A stretch of 26,009 nucleotides of DNA. It comes from a virus. Positions 14,525 to 22,585 of the stretch are shown here, piece after piece (position 1 is the stretch's first letter; each line of letters starts with the position of its first letter). The notes beneath the pieces are model-generated. The model worked only from the letters and a program-made list of their open reading frames with translations, was not told the DNA's origin and searched no databases. Location: IMG/VR virus record IMGVR_UViG_3300035670_001127, positions 1-26,009 of that record; one strand, written 5' to 3'. The translations under genes were made by a program, and so were the position numbers.

Positions 14525-15421
14525 ATGGTTGTTCTCCAGAGAGACAGACTTTACGAACTTATTATCGGTGACTACCAGACTGGAGACGGTTTGAAAATCA
14601 CTGATCTGCAAGTTCGATTCGATGTAGAGAAATCTTCCGACAACAAGAGAACTGGAAACCGTGCTCTTGTGGAAGTAACAAACCTGTCTCGGGAGACTCT
14701 AGGGAAACTTGAGACTGAGTTTCTGACATGCACCCTGTCTGTCGGATACCGAGATACTGGTATTCAAACTATTCTGACAGGTAACGTAGTCGAAACCCGC
14801 ACAGTTAAAAATGGACCTGATCAAGTTACTCAGTTCATCCTCGGAGAGGGTTATTCCCAACTCAACCATTCTCGTGTCAAATCTATCGTCGCTCCGGGTA
14901 AAACCAACGAGGACGTTATTGAAGAGATTCGCAAGCAGATGCCGGGCATTGCCAAGGGCGGTTATGTATCTGACTCGCTACGTAAGCTGGTGATGTTTGG
15001 ATACCCGTTGAACGGAAGCCCACGAGAGATGCTTGACCGCTTCTGCCGCGAGAACAAGCTAGAGTGGCGTTGTGATAACGGAGCCCTGTACATCAGTGAC
15101 GAAAACGGACTGATCAGTAAGGACTCTTCGGAAGCCCCTCTAATCTCGAATGAGACGGGTCTGATCGACATCCCTTACTACGTGTCGGGTGACACTGCAA
15201 AACTCAACACAGACGCTCGCAGACGCACTGGCGTGCAATTCAAAGCGCTGCTTAACCCTAGCATCATGCCGGGCAAGCTAATCCGTCTCGAATCCAGCGT
15301 ACTACCGCAGTTGAACGGATTCTACCGAGTCAACGATCTACGTTACTTCGGAGACTACCGTGGAAACGACTGGTACGTTGAATGCGTCTGCTCTCAGGTA
15401 TTCGATGTGGAGTTGGCATAA
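14525..15421 (+). CDS. Baseplate hub protein (gp44/gp27-like)
   Basis: This 298-residue protein is the likely baseplate hub on which the spike sits. Residues about 1-100 form a first beta domain (KITDLQVRFDVEKSSDNK, RALVEVTNLS) of the type shared by hub proteins. A helix-rich segment with NEDVIEEIRKQMPG and GSPREMLDRFCRENKLEWR follows, then the signature DNGALYISDENG and a final beta part (MPGKLIRLESSVLPQLNG, FYRVNDLRYFGDYRG). The start is uncertain. ATG 14525 lies one base after the previous stop, with GAGG twelve bases away; TTG 14516 would overlap that gene and sit only three bases from GAGG. ATG is preferred. The stop overlaps the next ATG by one base. Confidence 0.8.
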   Translation: MVVLQRDRLYELIIGDYQTGDGLKITDLQVRFDVEKSSDNKRTGNRALVEVTNLSRETLGKLETEFLTCTLSVGYRDTGIQTILTGNVVETRTVKNGPDQVTQFILGEGYSQLNHSRVKSIVAPGKTNEDVIEEIRKQMPGIAKGGYVSDSLRKLVMFGYPLNGSPREMLDRFCRENKLEWRCDNGALYISDENGLISKDSSEAPLISNETGLIDIPYYVSGDTAKLNTDARRRTGVQFKALLNPSIMPGKLIRLESSVLPQLNGFYRVNDLRYFGDYRGNDWYVECVCSQVFDVELA

Positions 15422-16227
15422 TGAATTCTGCAACACTTGAAGAACTACTGAAGCTGAGTTTCTATCGTGAAGCCAGTGGAATGTACACGGCAATCCCTTG
15501 CCGAATTACGAACATCCCAAACTCCTTGTCCGATTTGCGTGTGGATGTTGAGCCTGTCATCCAGCAGCAATATGCTGACGGAAGCTTTGAAGAGCATACG
15601 CAGATTCTGGGAGTGCCTGTTGTCTTCCCGACAGGAAGAACATCGATGCTCAGCTTCCCGCTATTTGTTGGTGATACGGTTTTGTGCGTGTTCTCTCAGA
15701 GCAGCATGGACAACTTCAAACAAGGGTCTGGAACTCCTCAGCGAGCTAGTGATGCACGCAGAATGGACTCCAGAGATGCGATTGCAATCCCCGGCCTCTA
15801 CCCTTTCGGTAAGTCGCTAAACCGTGCTGCTGTACGCTCTTGGCCGCACTCTACTGCCGACATGGTAGTTGCTCACAACATTGCAACTGGCACTGAAGTT
15901 GAACTGAGAATGAAACCTAATGGTGACATCATCATCAACACAAATCAGGATGCCTTTGTCAACAGTAAGAACGCCACCGTTACCGTGCAAGAGAAGGTGG
16001 AGGTTGTGTGTACGGACTTCGTTCTGAACGCCAGCAACTCCATCTCTATCACTGCAGGAAGCAGTATGACAATCTCTTCTCCAGTGACTAACTGGACTGG
16101 AAATATCCTGCAAACTGGAGACTACACACAAACTGGTACTTACACTCTCGACGGTATCAACATCAACCTGCACAAACACAAAGATGTTACTCCGGGTACT
16201 GGTACTTCTGGTGTGTCTACCAACTAA
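15421..16227 (+). CDS. Baseplate central spike protein (gp138/gpV-like) with HxH tip
   Basis: This 268-residue protein is the membrane-piercing spike. Residues about 15-110 match the Gp138_N-type OB domain: YTAIPCRITNIPNSLSDLRV, VEPVIQQQYADGS, VPVVFPTGRTSMLSFPLFVG and DTVLCVFSQSSMDNFKQGS. A beta-helix-like stretch of short repeating strands follows (residues about 160-245). The C-terminus ends INLHKHKDVTPGTGTSGVST, an HxH motif followed by Gly/Thr-rich residues, as at the iron-binding apex of Mu gp45, P2 gpV and phi92 gp138 spikes. An in-frame upstream GTG-less extension from 15382 is possible but overlaps the hub; ATG 15421 has GGAG eight bases upstream and shares a base with the hub stop (TAATG). 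The function call is strong. Confidence 0.85.
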   Translation: MNSATLEELLKLSFYREASGMYTAIPCRITNIPNSLSDLRVDVEPVIQQQYADGSFEEHTQILGVPVVFPTGRTSMLSFPLFVGDTVLCVFSQSSMDNFKQGSGTPQRASDARRMDSRDAIAIPGLYPFGKSLNRAAVRSWPHSTADMVVAHNIATGTEVELRMKPNGDIIINTNQDAFVNSKNATVTVQEKVEVVCTDFVLNASNSISITAGSSMTISSPVTNWTGNILQTGDYTQTGTYTLDGININLHKHKDVTPGTGTSGVSTN

Positions 16228-16236
16228 GAGGTTCAC

Positions 16237-16611
16237 ATGGATATCTTGCTTAATCCGAAGACACATGATGTTGTCTTTGTAAACGGGGCTTCGCTAGTAA
16301 CGAAGTCCCAGCAAGACGTTGTAGCTCAGCGTCTTAAAATCACACTTCAAACATTCCTCGGAGAATGGTTTCTCGACTTGGATACTGGAATTCCATACTT
16401 CCAGCAAATCCTGAACAAGGTCCGTAGCAAGACTACAGTTGATGCCATCTTCCAAACTGCAATCATCAATGATCCCGGTGTTATCGAGTTGCTATCTTAC
16501 GAGAGTGAGTTGGACTCTGCCAGACGTGGATTTTCCCTTTCTTTCGTGGTCCGTGTTGCCAATGGTGCAACAGTTCCAATTGATTTCACACTATTCGTAG
16601 GAGAACAATAA
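16237..16611 (+). CDS. Baseplate wedge protein (T4 gp25/gpW-like)
   Basis: This 124-residue protein has the gp25-like lysozyme-fold wedge pattern: MDILLNPKTHDVVFVNG, a helix with SQQDVVAQRLKITLQTFLGE, the conserved motif GEWFLDLDTGIPYFQQIL, a second helix DAIFQTAIINDPGVIELLSY and a final strand. Members of this family help start sheath assembly on the baseplate; they lack lysozyme activity despite the fold relation. The ATG at 16237 has GAGG at 16229-16232. The stop overlaps the next gene by one base (TAATG). Its position between spike and gpJ-like genes is the usual one. Confidence 0.85.
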   Translation: MDILLNPKTHDVVFVNGASLVTKSQQDVVAQRLKITLQTFLGEWFLDLDTGIPYFQQILNKVRSKTTVDAIFQTAIINDPGVIELLSYESELDSARRGFSLSFVVRVANGATVPIDFTLFVGEQ

Positions 16612-18062
16612 TGGCTGGTCTTTCTAATGAAGGTCTAGAAATTCTTCGTCTGCCAGACGTACTGGAAACACGCAGAGCTTTGGCACAAGATATCTTCTCT
16701 GACCAAGTTGAGCCGGGCGACATTGTAGACGTAGGCCCTAACACAGCTCTTGGCCGTATGATCGGTATTGTTGCTCCTGCGGAAGCTGATCTGTGGGAAG
16801 CGCTGCAACAAATCTACAACAGCTTCAACCCAACCACAGCTACAGGGTTTGCTCTGGATAACCTAGTGGCTCTGTCTGGTATCAGTCGTTTCGGTGAGAG
16901 TGCAACTACTGCTCAAGTCTTGCTTCGCGGTATCGTAAACACTACGATCACCTCTGCTGCCAAGATTAGCTCTTCGACAACACAGCGTCTATTCTCTGTA
17001 CTATCTTCTGTGGCTCTTACTCCAAACCAATGTTCTGGTGTTAGTGTTGGAGTTGTAGTAGCAGAAGACTCTGCTGTATACCGTGTAAGCTACTCGGTAG
17101 ACAACGTATCGTTCATTGATATCGAGATTACCAGCGGTATTGGCGCAACTGAGGCATCTATTCTATCTGCACTGAAAGTTGCATTCGACTCTTCTGTTGG
17201 TGGAACATTCACTACAACAATCGTAGATAATCTTCTGCAGATTGATAGAACAGACCCATTCCAGCAAGTGTATTTCACAACATCGGAGAACCTAAGCATC
17301 CTCAAGGTTGCCAAACTTGGTGTAGCTGTGAGCGATACTATCGGAACTCTGGGACAAGCTGCTAACACAATCGACACCATCGCAATCCCTGTTCCGGGTT
17401 GGGAGGGGGTAACTAACCCTCTGCCAGCTGTTCCGGGCAGATTCATGGAGACTGACGAGGAGTTGAGAGAGCGTTTCCGTAACTCGAAGTTCGTACAGGC
17501 TGCTAACATCATCGAGAGCTTGGTTGACGCCCTGAAGAACGTGGACGGTGTGACCGACGTTATCGTATACGAGAATGATACATCTGCCGTAGACATGCTC
17601 GGTATCCCGGCACACAGCTTCATGCCTATTGTTCTTGGAGGCTTGAACACAGCTGTTGCACAAGCTATCTGGCAAAACAAGCCTACGGGTATCTTGTCGT
17701 TTGGTGACACATCTGTTGCCATTCTGGATAGCCAAGGAATCACGCACAACATTGCATTCCGCAGACCAACTCAGGTGCCTATCTATGTAAGCATCGAAGT
17801 AACAGATACGGGTGGAATGCCGGGTGACGTTCAAGCCCAGATCAAACAGGCGGTGCAGACCTACGGTGAAGATACATACTTCATCGGAGATGACGTGATC
17901 TATTCTCGTTTCTACACTCCGGTCAACAGTATTCCCGGCTTCGCTGTTAACAGCTTGACTATTGGAACATCTCCAAGCCCAGTGGGCACAACAAACCTTG
18001 TGATCGATTTTGACGAAGTTGCAACATTTGACCTTGACAATATCGTAGTAACTGTAGTATAA
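16611..18062 (+). CDS. Baseplate wedge protein, gpJ-like
   Basis: This 483-residue protein is the baseplate J homologue, the arm-forming wedge subunit. Diagnostic parts are the N-terminal helix with LWEALQQIYNSFNPTTATGF and ALDNLVALSGISR, a Thr/Ser-rich beta insertion (residues about 100-230), the motif VPGRFMETDEELRERFRNSK typical of Baseplate_J, the strand VDGVTDVIVYENDT, and a C-terminal domain with PTQVPIYVSIEVTDTGGM. The start overlaps the gp25-like stop by one base, with GTAGGAG upstream. The stop TAA 18060-18062 touches the first ATG of the next gene. Family assignment is firm. Confidence 0.9.
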   Translation: MAGLSNEGLEILRLPDVLETRRALAQDIFSDQVEPGDIVDVGPNTALGRMIGIVAPAEADLWEALQQIYNSFNPTTATGFALDNLVALSGISRFGESATTAQVLLRGIVNTTITSAAKISSSTTQRLFSVLSSVALTPNQCSGVSVGVVVAEDSAVYRVSYSVDNVSFIDIEITSGIGATEASILSALKVAFDSSVGGTFTTTIVDNLLQIDRTDPFQQVYFTTSENLSILKVAKLGVAVSDTIGTLGQAANTIDTIAIPVPGWEGVTNPLPAVPGRFMETDEELRERFRNSKFVQAANIIESLVDALKNVDGVTDVIVYENDTSAVDMLGIPAHSFMPIVLGGLNTAVAQAIWQNKPTGILSFGDTSVAILDSQGITHNIAFRRPTQVPIYVSIEVTDTGGMPGDVQAQIKQAVQTYGEDTYFIGDDVIYSRFYTPVNSIPGFAVNSLTIGTSPSPVGTTNLVIDFDEVATFDLDNIVVTVV

Positions 18063-18073
18063 TGGAGGGCATT

Positions 18074-18805
18074 ATGGCTGTAAACCAATTCCAAATCGAA
18101 GATTATCTGGCAACAGCCCGAACTCGTTATACAGAACAGTTCAAAAACAAGCCGATCTTCGACAAATACATCCAGCTCCTTCTATCCGGTTTTGCCGAGA
18201 TTCAGGAAGTGGCACGTCAACTACAGCAAGAGCGTAGCATCGACACTGCTGTTGGAGTGCAGCTGGATATCATCGGTGAGATTGTAGGCCGCCCACGCGG
18301 CCTCGTCTCTGCTGAACTATTCAAATACTTTGGTTTCCAGTCTGAGCCTTTGGCCGGAAGTTTTGGTAGCTTGACAGACCCTGCGGCAGGTAGCCCTTGG
18401 TACAGTCTCGGTGCCCCAACTGGAATCTCCAGAGTCCCATCTGACGAAGAATACCGTCTAATCCTTAAAGCCAAGATCATCAAGAACAGAACTCTCTCGC
18501 GTCCAGAAGACGTGATCGAAGCATACAAGTTCTTGTTCGGTACGTCTACTGTTGTCATTGATGAACAAGAGACGGGTAAGGCTCGAATTGGTATCGGTAA
18601 GATTCTCTCTGCTGTTGAAAGAGGATTGCTCTTCGACCTGCAGGGTGTTGGAACACTACTCCCTAAGACTATCGGAGTGGAGTACACATATTCTGAATTC
18701 AACGCTGGTCGTGTATTCGCCACTGAAGGCTTCCCCGGAAGCATGGGTGTTGGTGATTTGGACAACCCAGAAGTTGGCGGATTTTTGACAAACCTAATCA
18801 CATAA
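18074..18805 (+). CDS. Baseplate protein of the DUF2612 type (wedge / fibre-connecting)
   Basis: This 243-residue protein is the likely second wedge subunit that connects the baseplate to the fibres, equivalent in position to P2 gpI. The first half has a helical segment (SGFAEIQEVARQLQQERSI) followed by DTAVGVQLDIIGEIVGRPRG, a signature of DUF2612. The central part, VPSDEEYRLILKAKIIKNRT and DVIEAYKFLFG, is also typical. An ATG at 18062 is in frame and overlaps the previous stop, but has no ribosome site. The ATG at 18074 follows GGAGGG at 18064-18069 with four bases spacing and is preferred. The C-terminal 40 residues are Gly-rich and loop-like. The next gene is a tail fibre. Confidence 0.78.
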   Translation: MAVNQFQIEDYLATARTRYTEQFKNKPIFDKYIQLLLSGFAEIQEVARQLQQERSIDTAVGVQLDIIGEIVGRPRGLVSAELFKYFGFQSEPLAGSFGSLTDPAAGSPWYSLGAPTGISRVPSDEEYRLILKAKIIKNRTLSRPEDVIEAYKFLFGTSTVVIDEQETGKARIGIGKILSAVERGLLFDLQGVGTLLPKTIGVEYTYSEFNAGRVFATEGFPGSMGVGDLDNPEVGGFLTNLIT

Positions 18806-18819
18806 GCTAAGAGGACATT

Positions 18820-20880
18820 ATGGTCGATCTAGTTAAGCAGTCTATGGCCTACATCTGGGCCACATCTGGTGACATTGTAGCACCAGATATTGCTAAAATT
18901 GAATCTGGTTGGGCAGTAGAAACTGTGCCTCGCCAGTGGTGGAACTGGATGCAGAACCGTGTTGACAACAACATCGCGTACCTCCTGCAGAAAGGTTTCC
19001 CAGAGTGGGATGCGGAAACTGAGTACATCATCAACAAGTCTTACGTTCAATACCAGAACGTGGTGTACAAGTGCATCCAAACACACTCCAACCAAGAGCC
19101 TAACCTAGCTCCACTGTACTGGGTAAAAGCTTTCGTAAACTCTACAGCATCTGGAGAGGCTCTTGCGGGTGTTACTCCTGCTACTGACGCTCTACCTTAC
19201 TTCACAGGAAGCTCTTCTGCTAGCACAACTACGCTGACAAGCTTTGCCAGAACTCTCCTAGACGATGTTGATGCTCTTGCAGCCCGCACAACTTTGTCGG
19301 CTCAAGCTGCCAACATCGCACTGACTGCTCTGTCTGGTGTAACCCCAGCTGCCAACCAACTGCCATACTTTACTGGTGCCTCTACGGCTGCTCTGACAAC
19401 ACTGAGTGCATTCGGTCGAAGCCTGATGGATGATGCTGATGCCACAGCTGCCCGTGCCACTATGGGCCTTGGCTCTATGGCGGTGCAGAACTCCAACAGT
19501 GTTTCGATCACCGGAGGAAGCATCTCTGGCATCACTGATCTGGCAATTGCCGATGGTGGTACTGGAGCTTCGGATGCTGCCGGGGCACGTACAAACCTCG
19601 GACTCGGTAACGCAGCTGTTGCAACAACTCAGGCAAACGCCTACGATACGGTTGCTGGCCGTCTAGCACTGAACAACTTCATGGGCTGGGGCTCTTCTGG
19701 TAACATGCAAGAGCTGCTGACTGCAGATTCTATTACCAACCTGAACGTAACTGCCCTGTACCGTGTGTCTGAGGCTAACGCTTTGGCCGCTGGCGCTCCT
19801 GTCGCAGCTGATGGTATCATTGCCCACTACGACTTCGGACCAAACAACAAGTCTCAAGTCTTCCACGCTGTATCTGGAACTGAGAACGGATTGTACACAC
19901 GTCGCTATGCGACAACGTGGTCTGCTTGGGTACAAGGATGGCACAGCGGAAACCAGCTGGCTCTGGGAACTACTGCAGCCTCTGGAAGAACTGCTCTTGG
20001 TCTTGCAAACTCTGCAACGATTGTAGCCTCTGTGACTTCGGTAGCTAACCAGATCGTTCAGCGTAACGCAGCTGGGGGGCTGTTCGCAAATAGCGGTAAC
20101 TTCATCGACAATTTGGCAATTGGTCGTACTGACAACGTAGCCTCTTACCCATACATTGACTTCAACGCTGGCGCAACAACTGTTGACTACGACGCTCGAA
20201 TCGTATGTGAGACTGGTAATGGGAGTGTTGGTGGGGGGTTGCTAAGAGCGCTGAGCGATAACGTAATCTTCAGCACAACAAACGGGCTGGAAGTATTTAC
20301 TGGTGCCACAAGCCGTCTTCGTGTGACAACATCTGGTGTTGCAGTTACCGGAACCTTGAACGTATCTGGAACTGTTACGGCTCCTACATTCGTAGGTAAC
20401 TTGAACGGTACTGCTACTTCGGCTGTAACTGTAGGAACAGCTGATAAGCTGACAACTCCTCGAACAATCGCAGTATCTGGTGCTGTAAACGGTTCTGCAT
20501 CTTTCGATGGAAGCGCCAACGTAACTATTGCGACAACACCAACAGACAGTGGGTTCTTGAGCCCAACACTGGTCAACTCGTACTATGACGCCAACGCTCT
20601 GCGTTACCGTAAAGTTGGTAATGTTGTGACGATCACCGGAACGATTGGTAGAACAGCTCCTCCAAGTACTCTGCAAGTCATGTTCACACTCCCTGTAGGT
20701 TTCCGACCATCTTCGATTGTTGGTCACACGATGATCTGGGGTCTAGAGACGCTCGGAAGTCTCGCATTGCAAATCAGGGTTGACACAAATGGTCAAGTTT
20801 CTACTGGATTCACACCAGCACTTGGTGGGACTATTTCGGGTAACGGTAACGGCGTGTTCGGCATTTCGTTCACAGTATAA
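18820..20880 (+). CDS. Tail fibre protein 1
   Basis: This 686-residue protein is a receptor-binding fibre. Residues 1-105 form an attachment domain shared with fibre 2: YIWATSGDIVAPDIAKIESG, VPRQWWNWMQNRVDNN, then FPEWDAETEYI and VVYKCIQTHSNQEP...LYWVKAF, the last part resembling a small carbohydrate-binding-like fold. Residues about 115-216 hold two copies of a 46-residue repeat. Next come fibre-type turns such as GGTGASDAAGARTNLGLGN, then a beta-rich shaft with Asn/Thr/Gly-rich strands (residues about 400-590). The C-terminal 100 residues, including NVVTITGTIGRTAPPSTLQV, look like the receptor-binding tip. Three or four GGGG-type runs interrupt otherwise AC-rich DNA near 20070-20240. The start has AGAGGA seven bases upstream. 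Confidence 0.85.
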   Translation: MVDLVKQSMAYIWATSGDIVAPDIAKIESGWAVETVPRQWWNWMQNRVDNNIAYLLQKGFPEWDAETEYIINKSYVQYQNVVYKCIQTHSNQEPNLAPLYWVKAFVNSTASGEALAGVTPATDALPYFTGSSSASTTTLTSFARTLLDDVDALAARTTLSAQAANIALTALSGVTPAANQLPYFTGASTAALTTLSAFGRSLMDDADATAARATMGLGSMAVQNSNSVSITGGSISGITDLAIADGGTGASDAAGARTNLGLGNAAVATTQANAYDTVAGRLALNNFMGWGSSGNMQELLTADSITNLNVTALYRVSEANALAAGAPVAADGIIAHYDFGPNNKSQVFHAVSGTENGLYTRRYATTWSAWVQGWHSGNQLALGTTAASGRTALGLANSATIVASVTSVANQIVQRNAAGGLFANSGNFIDNLAIGRTDNVASYPYIDFNAGATTVDYDARIVCETGNGSVGGGLLRALSDNVIFSTTNGLEVFTGATSRLRVTTSGVAVTGTLNVSGTVTAPTFVGNLNGTATSAVTVGTADKLTTPRTIAVSGAVNGSASFDGSANVTIATTPTDSGFLSPTLVNSYYDANALRYRKVGNVVTITGTIGRTAPPSTLQVMFTLPVGFRPSSIVGHTMIWGLETLGSLALQIRVDTNGQVSTGFTPALGGTISGNGNGVFGISFTV
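19162..19467 (+). repeat. Two-copy 46-residue repeat in tail fibre 1
   Basis: Copies at 19162-19299 and 19330-19467 are each 138 bp and offset by 168 bp. Both encode L-[AS]-G-V-T-P-A-x-x-x-L-P-Y-F-T-G, followed by Ala/Thr-rich residues, LT-[SA]-F-[AG]-R-[TS]-L-[LM]-D-D and AAR-[TA]-T. The DNA copies have diverged, so this is an old protein-level repeat in the fibre shaft. Confidence 0.85.
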
Positions 20881-20890
20881 GGAGACTTGA

Positions 20891-21079
20891 ATGTTCTATG
20901 AACTAGATGAAAATGGCAAGTTTGTTTGTGACGCATTCGAAACAAAAGGCTTGCAAAACTGGACAAAGCTTGCACCTCCTCAACCATGCGTAGCTCCTTT
21001 CCTTGTTGGTAAAAGAAACAAGAAGACTGGAGAGTGGGTTGGTGAGTGGCAAGATGTTGAGCCAGAAATTATTGAATAA
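20891..21079 (+). CDS. Small fibre-associated protein (possible fibre chaperone)
   Basis: This 62-residue protein is hydrophilic and Trp/Pro-rich: ELDENGKFVCDAFETKGLQN, TKLAPPQPCVAPFLVGKR, then TGEWVGEWQDVEPEI. It lies between two fibre genes and has a good ribosome site (AAGGAG at 20879-20884, six bases from the ATG). The ending (Asn-Lys-Lys-Thr-Gly-Glu-Trp ... Gly-Glu-Trp) resembles short sequences near fibre-assembly proteins in other phages, where a residue or fibre segment is bound by a chaperone. It could be an assembly chaperone for fibre 1 or a small fibre tip component. No family can be named with confidence. A terminator hairpin overlaps its stop codon. Confidence 0.7.
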   Translation: MFYELDENGKFVCDAFETKGLQNWTKLAPPQPCVAPFLVGKRNKKTGEWVGEWQDVEPEIIE

Positions 21080-21104
21080 GGGGCGCAAGCCCCTTCTTGT
21101 TTTG
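21078..21104 (+). terminator. Intrinsic terminator between the two fibre genes
   Basis: A perfect 7-bp stem AAGGGGC/GCCCCTT (21078-21084 with 21089-21095) has the GNRA tetraloop GCAA and is followed by CTTGTTTTG. The left arm overlaps the stop codon of the 62-residue gene. Its design matches the hairpins after the capsid, sheath and tube genes. Confidence 0.8.
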
Positions 21105-21114
21105 AGGAATCAAA

Positions 21115-22584
21115 ATGCCAAACATCACTAAGCCAACAGGTATGTCCACTATTTGGGCGACCTCTGGTATTAAAACACCTCCTGCAAACTCTAAGATTGC
21201 ACAGGGTTGGGTGGTTGAGCTTCCCCCATACCAAACTGCAAACTACATTGAGAACAAGCAGGATCAGTTTAACGCTCACGTAAACCAGCACGGTGTTCCT
21301 GTCTGGGATAGTGATACGGAGTATCAGGGTGGAATTTCCTACACCAAAGGGAGTGACGGTAAGATTTACAAGTGCATTAGCACTCACAAAAACTTTGACC
21401 CAGTTAACCCGCTGAACTCTTTGTACTGGACAGAAGCTTTCGAGCCTTTCGGAAGTGTAGCCATTGTTCAAAACCAATTGAACGCACTGCTAACTAACTA
21501 CGCCACACTTAGTGGAATTGCTAACGTAGCAGCTGCCCGTGCCAACCTGTCGGTTTACTCTAAGCTTGAGAGCGACCTTCGCTTTGCAGCCCTGAACGGG
21601 TCTGAGTCTCAAGTGTTCAGTGTTGCTCCTGCAACTCTAGGCTCGCACGCTGTTCGTCTCGATCAAATCAACAGTCTGATCACACAGGCCACAGAGTCTA
21701 CTCCGGGTGTGGCTAAGATTGCGTCCAGCTTGGATATGTCCGCAGGGACAAACGATACAAACATCGTTACTCCTCTGAAGGGCCATGCAACTTACCTGAA
21801 GCGTGCATTCAACCTGTCTGATCTGACAAACGTAGTTCAAGCTCGAATCAACCTTGGGCTTGGTTCTATTGCAACAGAAGACGCATCCAACTTCCTCCGC
21901 GCATCCAACAACCTAAGTGAATTGGTTGACAAGGCTGTATCCCGTACAAACCTTGGACTTGGAAGTGCTGCGGTACAGAGTGAACTATACTTCCTGCGCT
22001 CTGGGCAGAACTTGGCAGACTTGCTGAACATTCCTGCAGCTCGTGCTAACCTCGGCCTTGGAACTGCAGCTACTGCAAACATTGGAACTGCAGCTGGAAC
22101 AGTCGCTGCCGGTGATGATCCACGTATTGTCAACGCTGTACCTAACACACGCACAGTGACAGCCGGAAACGGTCTGACTGGTGGTGGTGCGTTGATCAAC
22201 AACGTGACCCTGAACATGGGTACACCTAGCACACTATCCATCTTCTCGACTAACACTGCTGGCGGTGGTACACACAACCACGCAATCAACATGGCTAGCT
22301 TCTTCCCTACAGCTCTGGCTGGAACGGGCGAAGTGACGTTCTTCAACGGCCTACGTTTTGCTTGGGGTACACACAACATGGGTGGCGGACCTGATGAACA
22401 ACGTGTCAACTTCCGTATCCCATTTACGGGCGCTGTTCTGAACATTCAACTAACCAACATCGAGAACTTCCCTAACGAGGGTAACATTGGCCGCGTCAGA
22501 AACATTGACCTAGCCGGGTTCACCCTATCGAACAGAGGCGGTAACACGTCCACTGGGTGGTTCTGGTTTGCCATCGGAGTCTAA
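21115..22584 (+). CDS. Tail fibre protein 2 with gp53-like C-terminal domain
   Basis: This 489-residue fibre shares its N-terminal attachment domain with fibre 1: TIWATSG at residues 12-18, KIAQGWVVELPPYQTANYIE, GVPVWDSDTEY, then GKIYKCISTHKN and LYWTEAF. The middle (residues about 222-317) contains nearly three copies of a 33-residue repeat with LGLGS and FLR. The C-terminus, from about residue 380, contains GGGTHNHAINMASFFPTAL, a THN/HNM His-rich stretch and the ending TGWFWFAIGV, which matches the phage fibre tip of the gp53-like C-terminal family. The different tips on one shared base suggest two receptor specificities. The ribosome site is TTTGAGGA, about eight bases upstream. Confidence 0.85.
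   Translation: MPNITKPTGMSTIWATSGIKTPPANSKIAQGWVVELPPYQTANYIENKQDQFNAHVNQHGVPVWDSDTEYQGGISYTKGSDGKIYKCISTHKNFDPVNPLNSLYWTEAFEPFGSVAIVQNQLNALLTNYATLSGIANVAAARANLSVYSKLESDLRFAALNGSESQVFSVAPATLGSHAVRLDQINSLITQATESTPGVAKIASSLDMSAGTNDTNIVTPLKGHATYLKRAFNLSDLTNVVQARINLGLGSIATEDASNFLRASNNLSELVDKAVSRTNLGLGSAAVQSELYFLRSGQNLADLLNIPAARANLGLGTAATANIGTAAGTVAAGDDPRIVNAVPNTRTVTAGNGLTGGGALINNVTLNMGTPSTLSIFSTNTAGGGTHNHAINMASFFPTALAGTGEVTFFNGLRFAWGTHNMGGGPDEQRVNFRIPFTGAVLNIQLTNIENFPNEGNIGRVRNIDLAGFTLSNRGGNTSTGWFWFAIGV
21778..22065 (+). repeat. 33-residue tandem repeat in tail fibre 2
   Basis: LGLG[ST] recurs at 21853, 21952 and 22051, exactly 99 bp apart. Between them, each unit carries FLR-[AS]-x-x-N-L-[SA]-[ED]-L and ends in [SA]-R-[TA]-N. 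The 75 bases before 21853 encode a partial upstream unit (YLKRAFNLSDLTNVVQARIN). Codons differ between copies. Confidence 0.88.
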
Positions 22585-22585
22585 T

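Noticed and set aside
18062-18805. ATG at 18062 as the start of the DUF2612-type gene
   Set aside because: It has no ribosome site; the ATG at 18074 follows GGAGGG. Reinitiation at 18062 cannot be fully excluded.
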